Source: Nostoc piscinale CENA21 (GTDB taxonomy: Bacteria > Cyanobacteriota > Cyanobacteriia > Cyanobacteriales > Nostocaceae). From it: DNA of 64,000 bases. The position numbers and the translations under genes are program-made. Positions 50,411 through 58,709 of this stretch are shown here, one piece after another (position 1 is the first letter of the stretch; the number at the start of each line of letters is the position of its first letter). The stretch is taken from the NCBI RefSeq assembly GCF_001298445.1, contig NZ_CP012036.1, positions 481,267-545,266 of the forward strand, given 5' to 3'. The notes beneath the pieces are model-generated. The model had not been told where the DNA came from. It searched no databases and saw nothing but the letters and a program-made list of their open reading frames with translations.

Positions 50411-53176
50411 TTATTCAGTCATTAATAAGGCTACGGGGAAGTGGGAGAGGGCGGTGGCGATGGGGAGAGTATCTCTGGTTTGTAGGGTTTGGTGGGTGAG
50501 GAGGTTTTGCCAAGTTTTGGCGGGGAGTTTTAGGTGTGTATCTTGCCATACTGACTCGCCTAGTGGGAGTTTTCCGGGTGGGGTGAGGCTGGTGAGGAAG
50601 CGGGGAACAATGGCGATCGCGGTTTGCTTGTTATGTTGGCGGGCAAAGGCGATGATATGGTTGGCGTGAGTTCCGTGGACTTCCAGAGGTTGGTATTCGC
50701 CGTTTTGGAATAATGAGAGATATTTTGTTCTGGCTTTGAGTGCTTGCAGTGTTAAAAACAGTTTGATTCTACCGTCGGTTTTCTGAGTTAGGAGTTCGGG
50801 AATCAAGCTGAGAATATCGGTTTTGATTTGCGCTTGGATAGTACTCAAATAACTACGTCGCAATTCAAAATCTACGGGACGGCGGTTATCGGGATCAACT
50901 AAGCTGAAATCCCACAGTTCTGTTCCTTGGTAGAAGTCGGGAACACCAGGCGCAGTAATTTTGAGGAGGGTTTGGGAAAGAGAATTAAATATGCCATATT
51001 CGGCAATTTTTTGTTGAAATGGACGGAAGTTATCTAAAAATTGCCGTGATAATTTGGGGTCAAGTATTTTCTGCACAAAGGTTGTACAAGCTGCTTCATA
51101 TTCGTTATCAGGGCGTAACCATGCGGTGTGAACTTTTGCTTCCCGGATGGCTTTAATCATGTATTCTTGCACCCGTTCCACGAAAGAGGCTTGTTCATGT
51201 TCTGCAAAGGGAAACGCACCAACTAGGGTTTGATAAAGGAAATATTCATCGTTGCGATCGACTAAGCTACGATGTGATTGATTCAGTTCACTCCAGTGAT
51301 TTACCTGTTGTTCCCACTCTTGAGGAATTTCTGACAACACATTTAACCTCGCTCTCACATCTTCGCCGCGCTTGGTATCATGGGTTGCGGTGGCGTTCAT
51401 GGTGTGAGGCCAGTTCTGTTGGTGTTGTTGATTAAAGTGATGAAATTGCTCGGTAGTAATACCAAAATGACTGGGATTTCCGCCGACTTCATTCAGTGAA
51501 ATTAGACGGTTGTAAACATATAAAGTAGTATCTTCCACACCTTTAGCCATGAGTGGGCCAGTGTATTGCTGCATCCGCAAGACAAAATAAATCCACTGTT
51601 CTTTTTCTGTTTGGCTGAGAGATTCATCAAACTGCAACAGCAAGACTTTTTCTAAAAAGTTCATTTCATGTTGCAACAGGGGTACTTGTTTTCTCGCCGT
51701 ATTAATTACTTGTTGAATACAAGCTTTATCGTTATCGGAAATTGCATCGGGCGTGATATAAGTACGGTAGATGGGGAATAATGTCAGAAGTTCTGCGATC
51801 GCTCGCTTCAGACCATTCAATGTAAAATCATTACCATAGCGATATTTGCTGGCAATATTCTTTAACAAACTAGCTAAATTATCAACATCACCTGCTAAAT
51901 TCTTTTCTAAGATGAGATGTTTTTTCTCTTTAACTAGTGATGGATAATTAACGCGTGAACTTATAAATGAATGATAGATTTTATCAAATGCTGTTTCGTT
52001 TTGAGATTGACAAAATACTCCATTGACATAATTCAAAAAGTCATATCCCGAAGTGCCTTGAATCTGCCAGTTGTTTGGTAAATCTTCCGTAAGTTCTAAA
52101 ATCTTTTCAACTGTGATATAAACATCACCCATTTTTTCTTGCAGTCTTTCTAAATACTGCGTTGGGTTATATAGTCCATCAATATGATCAATTCTTAAGC
52201 CAGTGAATACACCTTCCTCTACCAGCTTATGAATTAAACTATGAGTGTTGTTAAACACGCGCATTTCTTCAACCTTCACCGAGATGAGTTCATTAACAGT
52301 GAAGAAACGGCGGTAGTTCATTTCCTCAGCGCCAACTTTCCAGAAAGCGAGACGATAAAACTGGTCATTGAGTAAGTCATCAAGTAAGTTAAAACTTTCA
52401 GAATTACCTGGTTTGCCATTAAAACTTTTTAGGTTTTCGTCAATGAATTCCCGGATATCATCATTAGTGCTGTAGAGTTCCCAAATCAAACCTTTGATAA
52501 AAGCAATTTGGTCTTGACGCTGTTTACCAGTAACTTCTGAAGGCACACTTTTGAGAACGTAGAGAACGCCTAAAAGTTTAATAAAATCAGGATGATTTCT
52601 CCCCAGTGTGCGGGTGAGTTTACCAAGATTGTAAGTCAGAAACTTGCTATAAGATTCTAACCGCAATGGTAATTTTAAACTGTAATAGTTAACAGTTAAA
52701 CCATTCTGTTCGTATTGGAGTTGAATATCTCCCTTTTCTAAAGCTTCGCCATAAAAATCTCCTAACAATGGTGCAAGAATACGCTCTTGACTATTAGCAA
52801 AAGGCGAGTTCCAACAAACATCAAAGTAATCGGTATAGCTAGAATCTGCACCATGTTCCAACACATCCATTAAATAGGGATTTTCGCTACTATAAGCCAT
52901 GTGATTCGGCACAATATCTTGTAGCCAACCCATCCCCAAAGCTTGTAATTCTGCCACTAAAGCCGCAAAATCTTCCTGAGTTCCCAATTGCGGATTTAAC
53001 AGTGCAGCATCCACAACATCATAACCATGTGTACTCCCAGTTCTCGCCTTAAAAATCGGCGAAGCATACAAATCAGAAATACCTAAATCTGATAAATAGG
53101 ATGCGATCGCTCTAGCATCCTCAAAGCCAAACTGGGGTGTAAACTGAATTCTATAAGTTACTTTTGGGATTCGCAT
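50411..53176 (-). CDS. treY: Maltooligosyl trehalose synthase
   Basis: A 921-residue GH13 enzyme that rearranges the reducing end of glycogen-derived maltooligosaccharides into trehalose. It starts RIPKVTYRIQFTPQFGFEDA, the family N-terminus, and shows DIVPNHMAYSSENPYLMDVL, LRIDHIDGLYNPTQYLE (nucleophile region), TSGYDFLNYVNGVF and TATHDTKRGEDVRARL. Length is normal for the family. It is placed between treZ (upstream, gap 213 bases) and treH. Confidence 0.96.
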   Translation of the reverse strand: MRIPKVTYRIQFTPQFGFEDARAIASYLSDLGISDLYASPIFKARTGSTHGYDVVDAALLNPQLGTQEDFAALVAELQALGMGWLQDIVPNHMAYSSENPYLMDVLEHGADSSYTDYFDVCWNSPFANSQERILAPLLGDFYGEALEKGDIQLQYEQNGLTVNYYSLKLPLRLESYSKFLTYNLGKLTRTLGRNHPDFIKLLGVLYVLKSVPSEVTGKQRQDQIAFIKGLIWELYSTNDDIREFIDENLKSFNGKPGNSESFNLLDDLLNDQFYRLAFWKVGAEEMNYRRFFTVNELISVKVEEMRVFNNTHSLIHKLVEEGVFTGLRIDHIDGLYNPTQYLERLQEKMGDVYITVEKILELTEDLPNNWQIQGTSGYDFLNYVNGVFCQSQNETAFDKIYHSFISSRVNYPSLVKEKKHLILEKNLAGDVDNLASLLKNIASKYRYGNDFTLNGLKRAIAELLTLFPIYRTYITPDAISDNDKACIQQVINTARKQVPLLQHEMNFLEKVLLLQFDESLSQTEKEQWIYFVLRMQQYTGPLMAKGVEDTTLYVYNRLISLNEVGGNPSHFGITTEQFHHFNQQHQQNWPHTMNATATHDTKRGEDVRARLNVLSEIPQEWEQQVNHWSELNQSHRSLVDRNDEYFLYQTLVGAFPFAEHEQASFVERVQEYMIKAIREAKVHTAWLRPDNEYEAACTTFVQKILDPKLSRQFLDNFRPFQQKIAEYGIFNSLSQTLLKITAPGVPDFYQGTELWDFSLVDPDNRRPVDFELRRSYLSTIQAQIKTDILSLIPELLTQKTDGRIKLFLTLQALKARTKYLSLFQNGEYQPLEVHGTHANHIIAFARQHNKQTAIAIVPRFLTSLTPPGKLPLGESVWQDTHLKLPAKTWQNLLTHQTLQTRDTLPIATALSHFPVALLMTE

Positions 53177-53389
53177 AATACTTTTACTTGATATAAGTAG
53201 AACAGTGTAAATAATTGTAGTTAGGAAAAGGCAGGGGGCAGAAGGCAGGAGAAAAGAGGATTTTAGCTTAATTAATTTTTCTTAATATAGTTTGATTTTT
53301 TCCCACCGACTTACTTAAATAGGCCGAAAAAGAGGTGTAGGAAAAAAACACTCCGCGCCCCTCCGCGTTGAACTCAGCGCACCTCTGCG

Positions 53390-55234
53390 TTAAAAAACCT
53401 CATACAAAACCAAACTCATAGCCTCCAACACAATCTCATCTCCAACCGCGAGTTTGTCAGCAGCTTGAGAACCTTCACCAGACCATACAGCATCGGCTGA
53501 GTCTAATAATTTACGTGCGTTTTGCTGAATTGGTAAACTCACCGCCACCGATGAGGAATTAAAATTCATCGCAAATACCACTTCATCCGACTCACACCAA
53601 CGCCGCACTACAACTAATTTTTTGTCTTCATCACTGGTTGCTGCAATACTGTCGCGGTCATAATTCAACAGCGCGGGATGAGTTTGGCGTAAATTAATTA
53701 ACTGACGATACCAATTCCATAAAACCTGGTGTTGTCCTTGGTGACGCAATTCCCAGTTAAGTTTACACCGCAGAAATGTCTGTGCAGATTCGGGATCTGG
53801 TGGGTCTTCTGCATAGTGAAACGCTTCAAACTCTTGCTTGCGTCCAGCACGCACAGATTGAATCAACTCAGGGTCAGAGTGGCTGACAAAATAGATAAAG
53901 GGTGCAGTTTCGCCATATTCTTCACCCATGAATAGTAACGGTAAGTAAGGTGATAACAACACAGCACCAGCCGCTAACTTCAAACCAGCAAAGGAAATTC
54001 GCTCAGATAAGCGTTCTCCCTTCATTTGATTACCAATTTGGTCGTGATTTTGAATACAAACTGAAAACTGAGATAATGGGCGATCGCGGCAAGATATCCC
54101 ATGAAAACGCTTACGGTGGGGCGCATATCGCCAATCATAGACAAAAGTATCTTGGTAAGCTTTCGCTAAATCGGCACACTTACCGAAATCTTGATAATAC
54201 CCTTGGCGATCGCCAGTTAACAATGTATGTAATGCGTGGTGAAAATCATCACTCCACTGTGCATCAATTCCATATCCTCCCAATTCTGGCGGACGCACAA
54301 TTTGCGGGTTATTCAAGTCACTTTCTGCAATTAAATGGCGTTTCCATGTTCCTCCACCAGAGAAGTTATGCACAGTTTCCGCCAATTCCCATAAAAAATG
54401 CTTTGCACCCAAATCATAAATTGCTTGAATTGCATCCAGCCGCAAAGCATCTATATGAAAGTCTCCCAACCAATACAAAGCATTTTGAATAAAATAATTT
54501 CGCACACCTTGGCTATAAGCATCATCGAAATTCATCGCGTTGCCCCAAGGTGTTTTATAAGTTTTAGTAAAATAGGGCGCAAACTGACCCATATAATTAC
54601 CTTCTGGGCCAAAGTGGTTATAAACCACATCCAGCACTACAGCAATACCATTTGCGTGACAAGCATTCACAAAGCGTTTGAAATCGGCGGGACTACCGTA
54701 GGAATTTTGTACCGCATACAGATAAACGCCATCATATCCCCAGTTACGATATGCCAAATCAGACTGAATATGATCATCGCCCGGAAATTGGGCAATGGGC
54801 ATAATTTCAATCGCGTTAATTCCTAACTCCCGCAGTTCTGGTAAACGGGGAATAATTGCAGCAAAGGTTCCTTCCGGTGTGAATGTCCCTACATGGAGTT
54901 CATAGAAAATCATCGATTCTAATGGAACACCCGTCCAGGTTGTATCTGTCCACTCAAACTGATGATCTACAACCACAGAAGCACCGTGAACGCCTTGGGG
55001 TTGAAACTGCGAAGCTGGGTCAGCAAAAGCTTCTTGCCCATTTAATTGATATCGATACAGTGTACCTGGATACACATCATTGACTTTTATTTGCCAATAT
55101 CCATCTGCTTGCGGTTTTAGCGGAATTAACTGCGGTTCTGGCGTTAAAATTTCTACCGCAACGCTGTTTAAGGTGGGAGACCAAACAGTAAACTCACACT
55201 CGCCGTTACCTAAGTAGTGAGCGCCAATTTTCAC
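53390..55234 (-). CDS. treZ: Maltooligosyl trehalose trehalohydrolase
   Basis: A 614-residue GH13 enzyme that releases trehalose from maltooligosyl trehalose. The start is GTG 55234 (encoding VKIGAHYLGNGECEFTVWSP), preceded by GGAGG seven bases upstream; the longer frame to 55285 (MQLSNNYPE) is not family-like. An N-terminal carbohydrate-binding (CBM48) domain precedes the barrel, with GDFHIDALRLDAIQAIYDLG (nucleophile), HLIAESDLNNPQI (acid) and CIQNHDQIGNQMKGERL. First gene of the treZ-treY-treH cluster. Confidence 0.95.
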   Translation of the reverse strand: MKIGAHYLGNGECEFTVWSPTLNSVAVEILTPEPQLIPLKPQADGYWQIKVNDVYPGTLYRYQLNGQEAFADPASQFQPQGVHGASVVVDHQFEWTDTTWTGVPLESMIFYELHVGTFTPEGTFAAIIPRLPELRELGINAIEIMPIAQFPGDDHIQSDLAYRNWGYDGVYLYAVQNSYGSPADFKRFVNACHANGIAVVLDVVYNHFGPEGNYMGQFAPYFTKTYKTPWGNAMNFDDAYSQGVRNYFIQNALYWLGDFHIDALRLDAIQAIYDLGAKHFLWELAETVHNFSGGGTWKRHLIAESDLNNPQIVRPPELGGYGIDAQWSDDFHHALHTLLTGDRQGYYQDFGKCADLAKAYQDTFVYDWRYAPHRKRFHGISCRDRPLSQFSVCIQNHDQIGNQMKGERLSERISFAGLKLAAGAVLLSPYLPLLFMGEEYGETAPFIYFVSHSDPELIQSVRAGRKQEFEAFHYAEDPPDPESAQTFLRCKLNWELRHQGQHQVLWNWYRQLINLRQTHPALLNYDRDSIAATSDEDKKLVVVRRWCESDEVVFAMNFNSSSVAVSLPIQQNARKLLDSADAVWSGEGSQAADKLAVGDEIVLEAMSLVLYEVF

Positions 55235-55285
55235 ACAGCATCCTCCGGTTAAATGATGTTCTGGATAATTGTTTGACAACTGCAA

Positions 55286-55752
55286 ATGTCATCAAGTCAA
55301 CATTTTTCAGTCATCTGCCAGATAGCATCATGGTATTTTTCTCAGTTATTTCACCAGTGCCAAAAGATATATTTAGTAGTAAGCATTTGGAAATAAAAAG
55401 ACCAGCCTCCCACAGCTGGTCAATTAAATGTTTTTCGCGTTGTCTTCTCAATAGAGTTAAAACCCGATTGCGCGTTCCCAAAATGCAACGGGCAACTTTT
55501 CTTAACAATATTGTAACAGCCAACACAGTTTTTTCTTAAAAATTCACTAAAAAAAGATAAAGCCATTTCGGATGGGCTTCTATCTTTGAGAATATTTCAA
55601 CTAACCCGGAAGGTAGAGGGGATTTAGGGGACAAGGGGGACAAGGGAGACAAGAGGGACAAGGGGGAAGAATAGCAATTGATAACTCCTGCCTCCTGCCT
55701 CCTGCCTTCTGCCTCCTGCCTTCTGCCTCCTGCCTCCTGCCTTCTGCCTTCT
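55286..55752. other. Region upstream of treZ with hairpins and tandem repeats
   Basis: About 465 bases between treZ and rqcH, both on the minus strand. Contains GACCAGC...GCTGGTC (about 55400-55422), a hairpin with a 7-bp stem. GGGACAAGG repeats fall at 55627-55664, and a heptamer array at 55685-55747. The minus frame at 55311-55526 (71 codons, MLAVTILLRKVARCILGTRN) has an unusual protein-like middle, but without a family or ribosome-binding site it is not called. Confidence 0.5.
55685..55747. repeat. Heptanucleotide tandem repeat, nine units
   Basis: Nine contiguous CTCCTGC or CTTCTGC units followed by a degenerate tenth, ending next to the stop codon of rqcH. Such short tandemly repeated heptamers are typical of Nostoc and Anabaena intergenic DNA. 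Unit-to-unit variation is limited to C or T at position three. Confidence 0.95.
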
Positions 55753-57480
55753 TCAATTACTATTGACTAACTGTGGTTTTCCCCAGAGAATGCGCTCTTG
55801 TTTATAAATAGCAATTCCTGGTTTGGCTCCTTTGGGTTTGTAGACGTACTTGGGCTGAGTGTAGACTACTGGTACTTGGTCGCTTTGGCGAGCGCGGCTG
55901 TAGTAGGCGGCGAGGTTGGCAGCATATTGCAAATCATCTGTGTCGGGGACAGCCCCCGCCTCTAAACGCATGAGAATATGGCTTCCGGGAATTTCTTGGG
56001 CGTGGAACCACAAGTCATAATCTCCGGCGATCCGAAAAGTTAATTGGTCATTTTGGCGATTATTTCGACCAATTAAGATTTCCCAACCGTTAGGAGTACG
56101 ATAACGGCGGAAGTTGGTGATAGCAGTTTCGTTAATGCTGCGATCGCGGTATTGTGGATCTTCTAAATATTTTTGTCCAATTAGCTCATCGCGGATTTCT
56201 TCTAAAGCTTGCAAATCTTCGGCTGTTTCGTAGTTTTCGATTTGCGCGATCGCATCCTCTACTTGCTCTAAATAATCAATCTCAGATTGCACGTCAAATA
56301 ATAGCGGTTCCACTGCCAAACGAGCGCGTTTGAGTTTTTGGTGCTGCTTGTAAAAATTTTGAGCATTCTGCACACCATTTTTATCAGGCTGAAGTGCGAT
56401 CGCTACTGGTTCCCCTGTCTCAAAATCAGGTAGAGTGATTTCTTGCATTCCCGGTTGCCAATTTTGCAAGTTAGCCATCAACAAATCTGCTTTTTGACGA
56501 TAATCATCAGCTTGATCTGATTGCTGTAAACGGGTTGTAAAGGCTTGGGCTTTGATTTTTAACTTCGCCAGAATATTCTGTAACTTCTGACTGAGTTGAT
56601 GGCGCAATTGAGCAAATACCTGTTGGTTGAGTTGGTCTGTGTAATACTTATTGACCAAGGCTTGGGTATCTTTGACTGGCGCAACCGCACCCCAACCCAT
56701 CACGGTGTAACCTGTTGCTGTCCAAGCTGGTTGGAATTTCCCGACATCTAAAGCTTGCAACCATTCTTGCCAACGTTCAAAGAGTTTTTGCCAATCTTCA
56801 GTACTTAGTTGATCAGTAGTTGTTTCTGGTGCAATACTCGCTGATAACAGCATAGAATCTACCAGTGATGCACTTAACCCGCTATAACTTTTGATGAGTT
56901 GACGCTTAATTGCACCGGGAACTAAACTCACCCTTTCTTGCCAACGTGCTTGAGATTCGCTCAAACTCGGAACCGGGCCTGTGAGTTTTGGGGGAAATTC
57001 GTAAAGCTGTCCAGTTTGAATCGGTCGGACACTCGATTGCTGTTCACTAACTTGATGAGCAGCCGTAATGATGAAATTATTGGCATCAGTCAAAATTGCA
57101 TTGCTGTATTTGCCCATAATTTCCACATACAAGTGATATAGGGCAGATTCTCCCGGACGACGGGCAAATTTTAAATCAATCGCCCTCTCCCAAGGTGCGA
57201 TCGCTTCAATCCCAATTAAAGCCAAGCCACCCAATTGGTGTACTAGTTGCTGGCTAAAAGTAAAAGTATCAGGCGATCGCGGCGGCGGATCACCAATACA
57301 AATCCGTGCAGCTTGGGGATGCCAAGAAATTTCCAGCCAACCCCGTTGTTTCAGGGTGCGTAATGCGATAGAAATAGTGTAGCGATCGCGCTGATAAACT
57401 TGTTCTAAACGCGATGGCAGCCAGTAAGCGCGTAGTTCGCTACAAGCAGAAGTCAGGGTGGTAAAGTCAACTGGTTGCAC
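55753..57480 (-). CDS. rqcH: Rqc2/RqcH-type NFACT protein
   Basis: A 575-residue NFACT protein, the bacterial ribosome quality-control factor that binds split 50S subunits and adds C-terminal alanine tails to stalled chains. The N-terminal NFACT-N domain starts MQPVDFTTLTSACSELRAYW; a coiled coil follows around residues 290-410; the C-terminal NFACT-R domain has WEILIGRNNRQNDQLTFRIA and DLWFHAQEIPGSHILMRLEA. Older annotation calls the family fibronectin-binding protein. Ends at the heptamer array. Confidence 0.9.
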   Translation of the reverse strand: MQPVDFTTLTSACSELRAYWLPSRLEQVYQRDRYTISIALRTLKQRGWLEISWHPQAARICIGDPPPRSPDTFTFSQQLVHQLGGLALIGIEAIAPWERAIDLKFARRPGESALYHLYVEIMGKYSNAILTDANNFIITAAHQVSEQQSSVRPIQTGQLYEFPPKLTGPVPSLSESQARWQERVSLVPGAIKRQLIKSYSGLSASLVDSMLLSASIAPETTTDQLSTEDWQKLFERWQEWLQALDVGKFQPAWTATGYTVMGWGAVAPVKDTQALVNKYYTDQLNQQVFAQLRHQLSQKLQNILAKLKIKAQAFTTRLQQSDQADDYRQKADLLMANLQNWQPGMQEITLPDFETGEPVAIALQPDKNGVQNAQNFYKQHQKLKRARLAVEPLLFDVQSEIDYLEQVEDAIAQIENYETAEDLQALEEIRDELIGQKYLEDPQYRDRSINETAITNFRRYRTPNGWEILIGRNNRQNDQLTFRIAGDYDLWFHAQEIPGSHILMRLEAGAVPDTDDLQYAANLAAYYSRARQSDQVPVVYTQPKYVYKPKGAKPGIAIYKQERILWGKPQLVNSN

Positions 57481-57552
57481 AACAACAAATCATGGGCGTT
57501 CAAACGTCGATGCTCAGTATATGCTATCTTGTCTAGCTCTGATTGGCATACC

Positions 57553-57876
57553 ATGAAAAAGATAAAATCTTGCACAGCCTCCCGCCTGCTCATAGCTACA
57601 GTAGTCACTACAGGCGCATTGTCATTAATCACTCCAGTTAATGCTCAACAAACTCCTGAAACTGTAGCTAACGGTATATACCATCCACGAGAGGCAACCT
57701 TTTTCCGTGAGGGAAGAGAAAAATTAGAAAGAGAAATAGGATTTTTATCAAAAAATAGCATTTCTGCTCCCGAAAGCATCCTCAAAATTACTCCAGCAAA
57801 AACACCTGTAATCCAGCAGCCACCTCTTGATAATCCTCAATATTTACCAGAAAAAAAAGCTCTACCGTCAAATTAA
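57553..57876 (+). CDS. Exported hypothetical protein
   Basis: A 107-residue protein from ATG 57553 with a signal peptide (MKKIKSCTASRLLIATVVTT, cleavage after NAQ) and a mature part of about 75 polar residues (HPREATFFREGREKLEREIG, ITPAKTPVIQQPPLDNPQYL). The frame opens at 57475 but that part is not protein-like. Function unknown. It is divergent from rqcH and ends about 60 bases before the hairpin at 57933. Confidence 0.7.
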   Translation: MKKIKSCTASRLLIATVVTTGALSLITPVNAQQTPETVANGIYHPREATFFREGREKLEREIGFLSKNSISAPESILKITPAKTPVIQQPPLDNPQYLPEKKALPSN

Positions 57877-57932
57877 TCACCACCTCATCTATCTGAAAAG
57901 TATTGCAGAGGAACAAAATAATTGCGAGATTT

Positions 57933-57971
57933 ATATCCCCGACTTCTTAAATAAGTCGGGGATATTTTTTT
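57933..57971 (+). terminator. Terminator hairpin of the CCCCGACTTCTT repeat type with T-tract
   Basis: TATCCCCGACTTCTTA and TAAGTCGGGGATA form the stem, followed by a run of seven T (57965-57971): a standard intrinsic terminator after the exported protein gene. Confidence 0.85.
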
Positions 57972-58123
57972 CATAAATAATTGCACCCGAATTTATAACT
58001 TTAACTACAATGCTATCTTCCTAGAGATACTAAAATGATTTCTAAAGTTTATCTATATTTTGATAATAATTTTGTTGCTAAAAGGTAGCAAAAATTAACT
58101 AGTGATTTCTAGAGGTTTAAAGT

Positions 58124-58615
58124 ATGAATTTGCTACTTACAACATTCACCCAACACCTACATCTTTCCCAATCACAACTAGAATCTATACTGTCAAAATC
58201 GCTCAATGAAGTGTTGATTTTGCCGGAATTAAAACAAGAATTAGCAAGTTTAGATATTAACTTGCTCAAAGAAACATTACCCACAGCCGGAGCAGTTTTA
58301 GCTCAAGAATTACCACCTTTTTACAATTGGTTAAAAAACGAGTTGGGTGTTAAACGGGTGCCCGACAGTCCAGATCATGCAACAGCATGGGTAATTGGTT
58401 TTGTGAACAATCAAGAAAGTTTAACTCACTTAGTTGAATTACATCGTCCTGTACCACGTCCAGCTTTAGAAGCTTCAGTTCCTCGCCTGATAGGGTTGTT
58501 TGATGGCGTAGTAAATACAGCAGTCAGAAAAGAATGGCAAAAAGCGATCGCAGCTTTATGCTTAGTCTTAGTAGTCGATGCTCGTGAACAAGATAGAATC
58601 TCTGTCGCAGCTTAA
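58124..58615 (+). CDS. Conserved hypothetical cyanobacterial protein
   Basis: A 163-residue soluble protein with an N-terminal helical pair (LLLTTFTQHLHLSQSQLESI, EVLILPELKQELASLD) and a C-terminal half that includes SPDHATAWVIGFVNNQESLT and EASVPRLIGLFDGVVNTAVR. No domain recognised; base composition like its neighbours. It converges with pilQ; the shared hairpin at 58632-58668 lies between them. Confidence 0.75.
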   Translation: MNLLLTTFTQHLHLSQSQLESILSKSLNEVLILPELKQELASLDINLLKETLPTAGAVLAQELPPFYNWLKNELGVKRVPDSPDHATAWVIGFVNNQESLTHLVELHRPVPRPALEASVPRLIGLFDGVVNTAVRKEWQKAIAALCLVLVVDAREQDRISVAA

Positions 58616-58631
58616 AAACTTACGCAGTGAA

Positions 58632-58668
58632 CAAGAACCCCGACTTCTTCAAGAAGTCAGGGTTCTTG
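58632..58668. terminator. Bidirectional hairpin of the CCCCGACTTCTT repeat type
   Basis: CAAGAACCCCGACTTCTT and AAGAAGTCAGGGTTCTTG form an 18-base stem with one mismatch and a single loop base. It sits between converging genes (58124-58615 plus, pilQ minus), so it can serve both. Confidence 0.7.
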
Positions 58669-58709
58669 GTGCTATAACCTGTCACCTATAACCTATAACC
58701 TACTAAAAT

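Noticed and set aside
55311..55526. 71-codon minus frame upstream of treZ
   Set aside because: A protein-like stretch (TRNRVLTLLRRQREKHLIDQ) is present, but there is no ribosome-binding site or known family and it includes a hairpin; not enough to call.
55685..55747. Possible CRISPR-like array
   Set aside because: The units are seven bases, contiguous and without spacers, which is a simple tandem repeat, not a CRISPR array.
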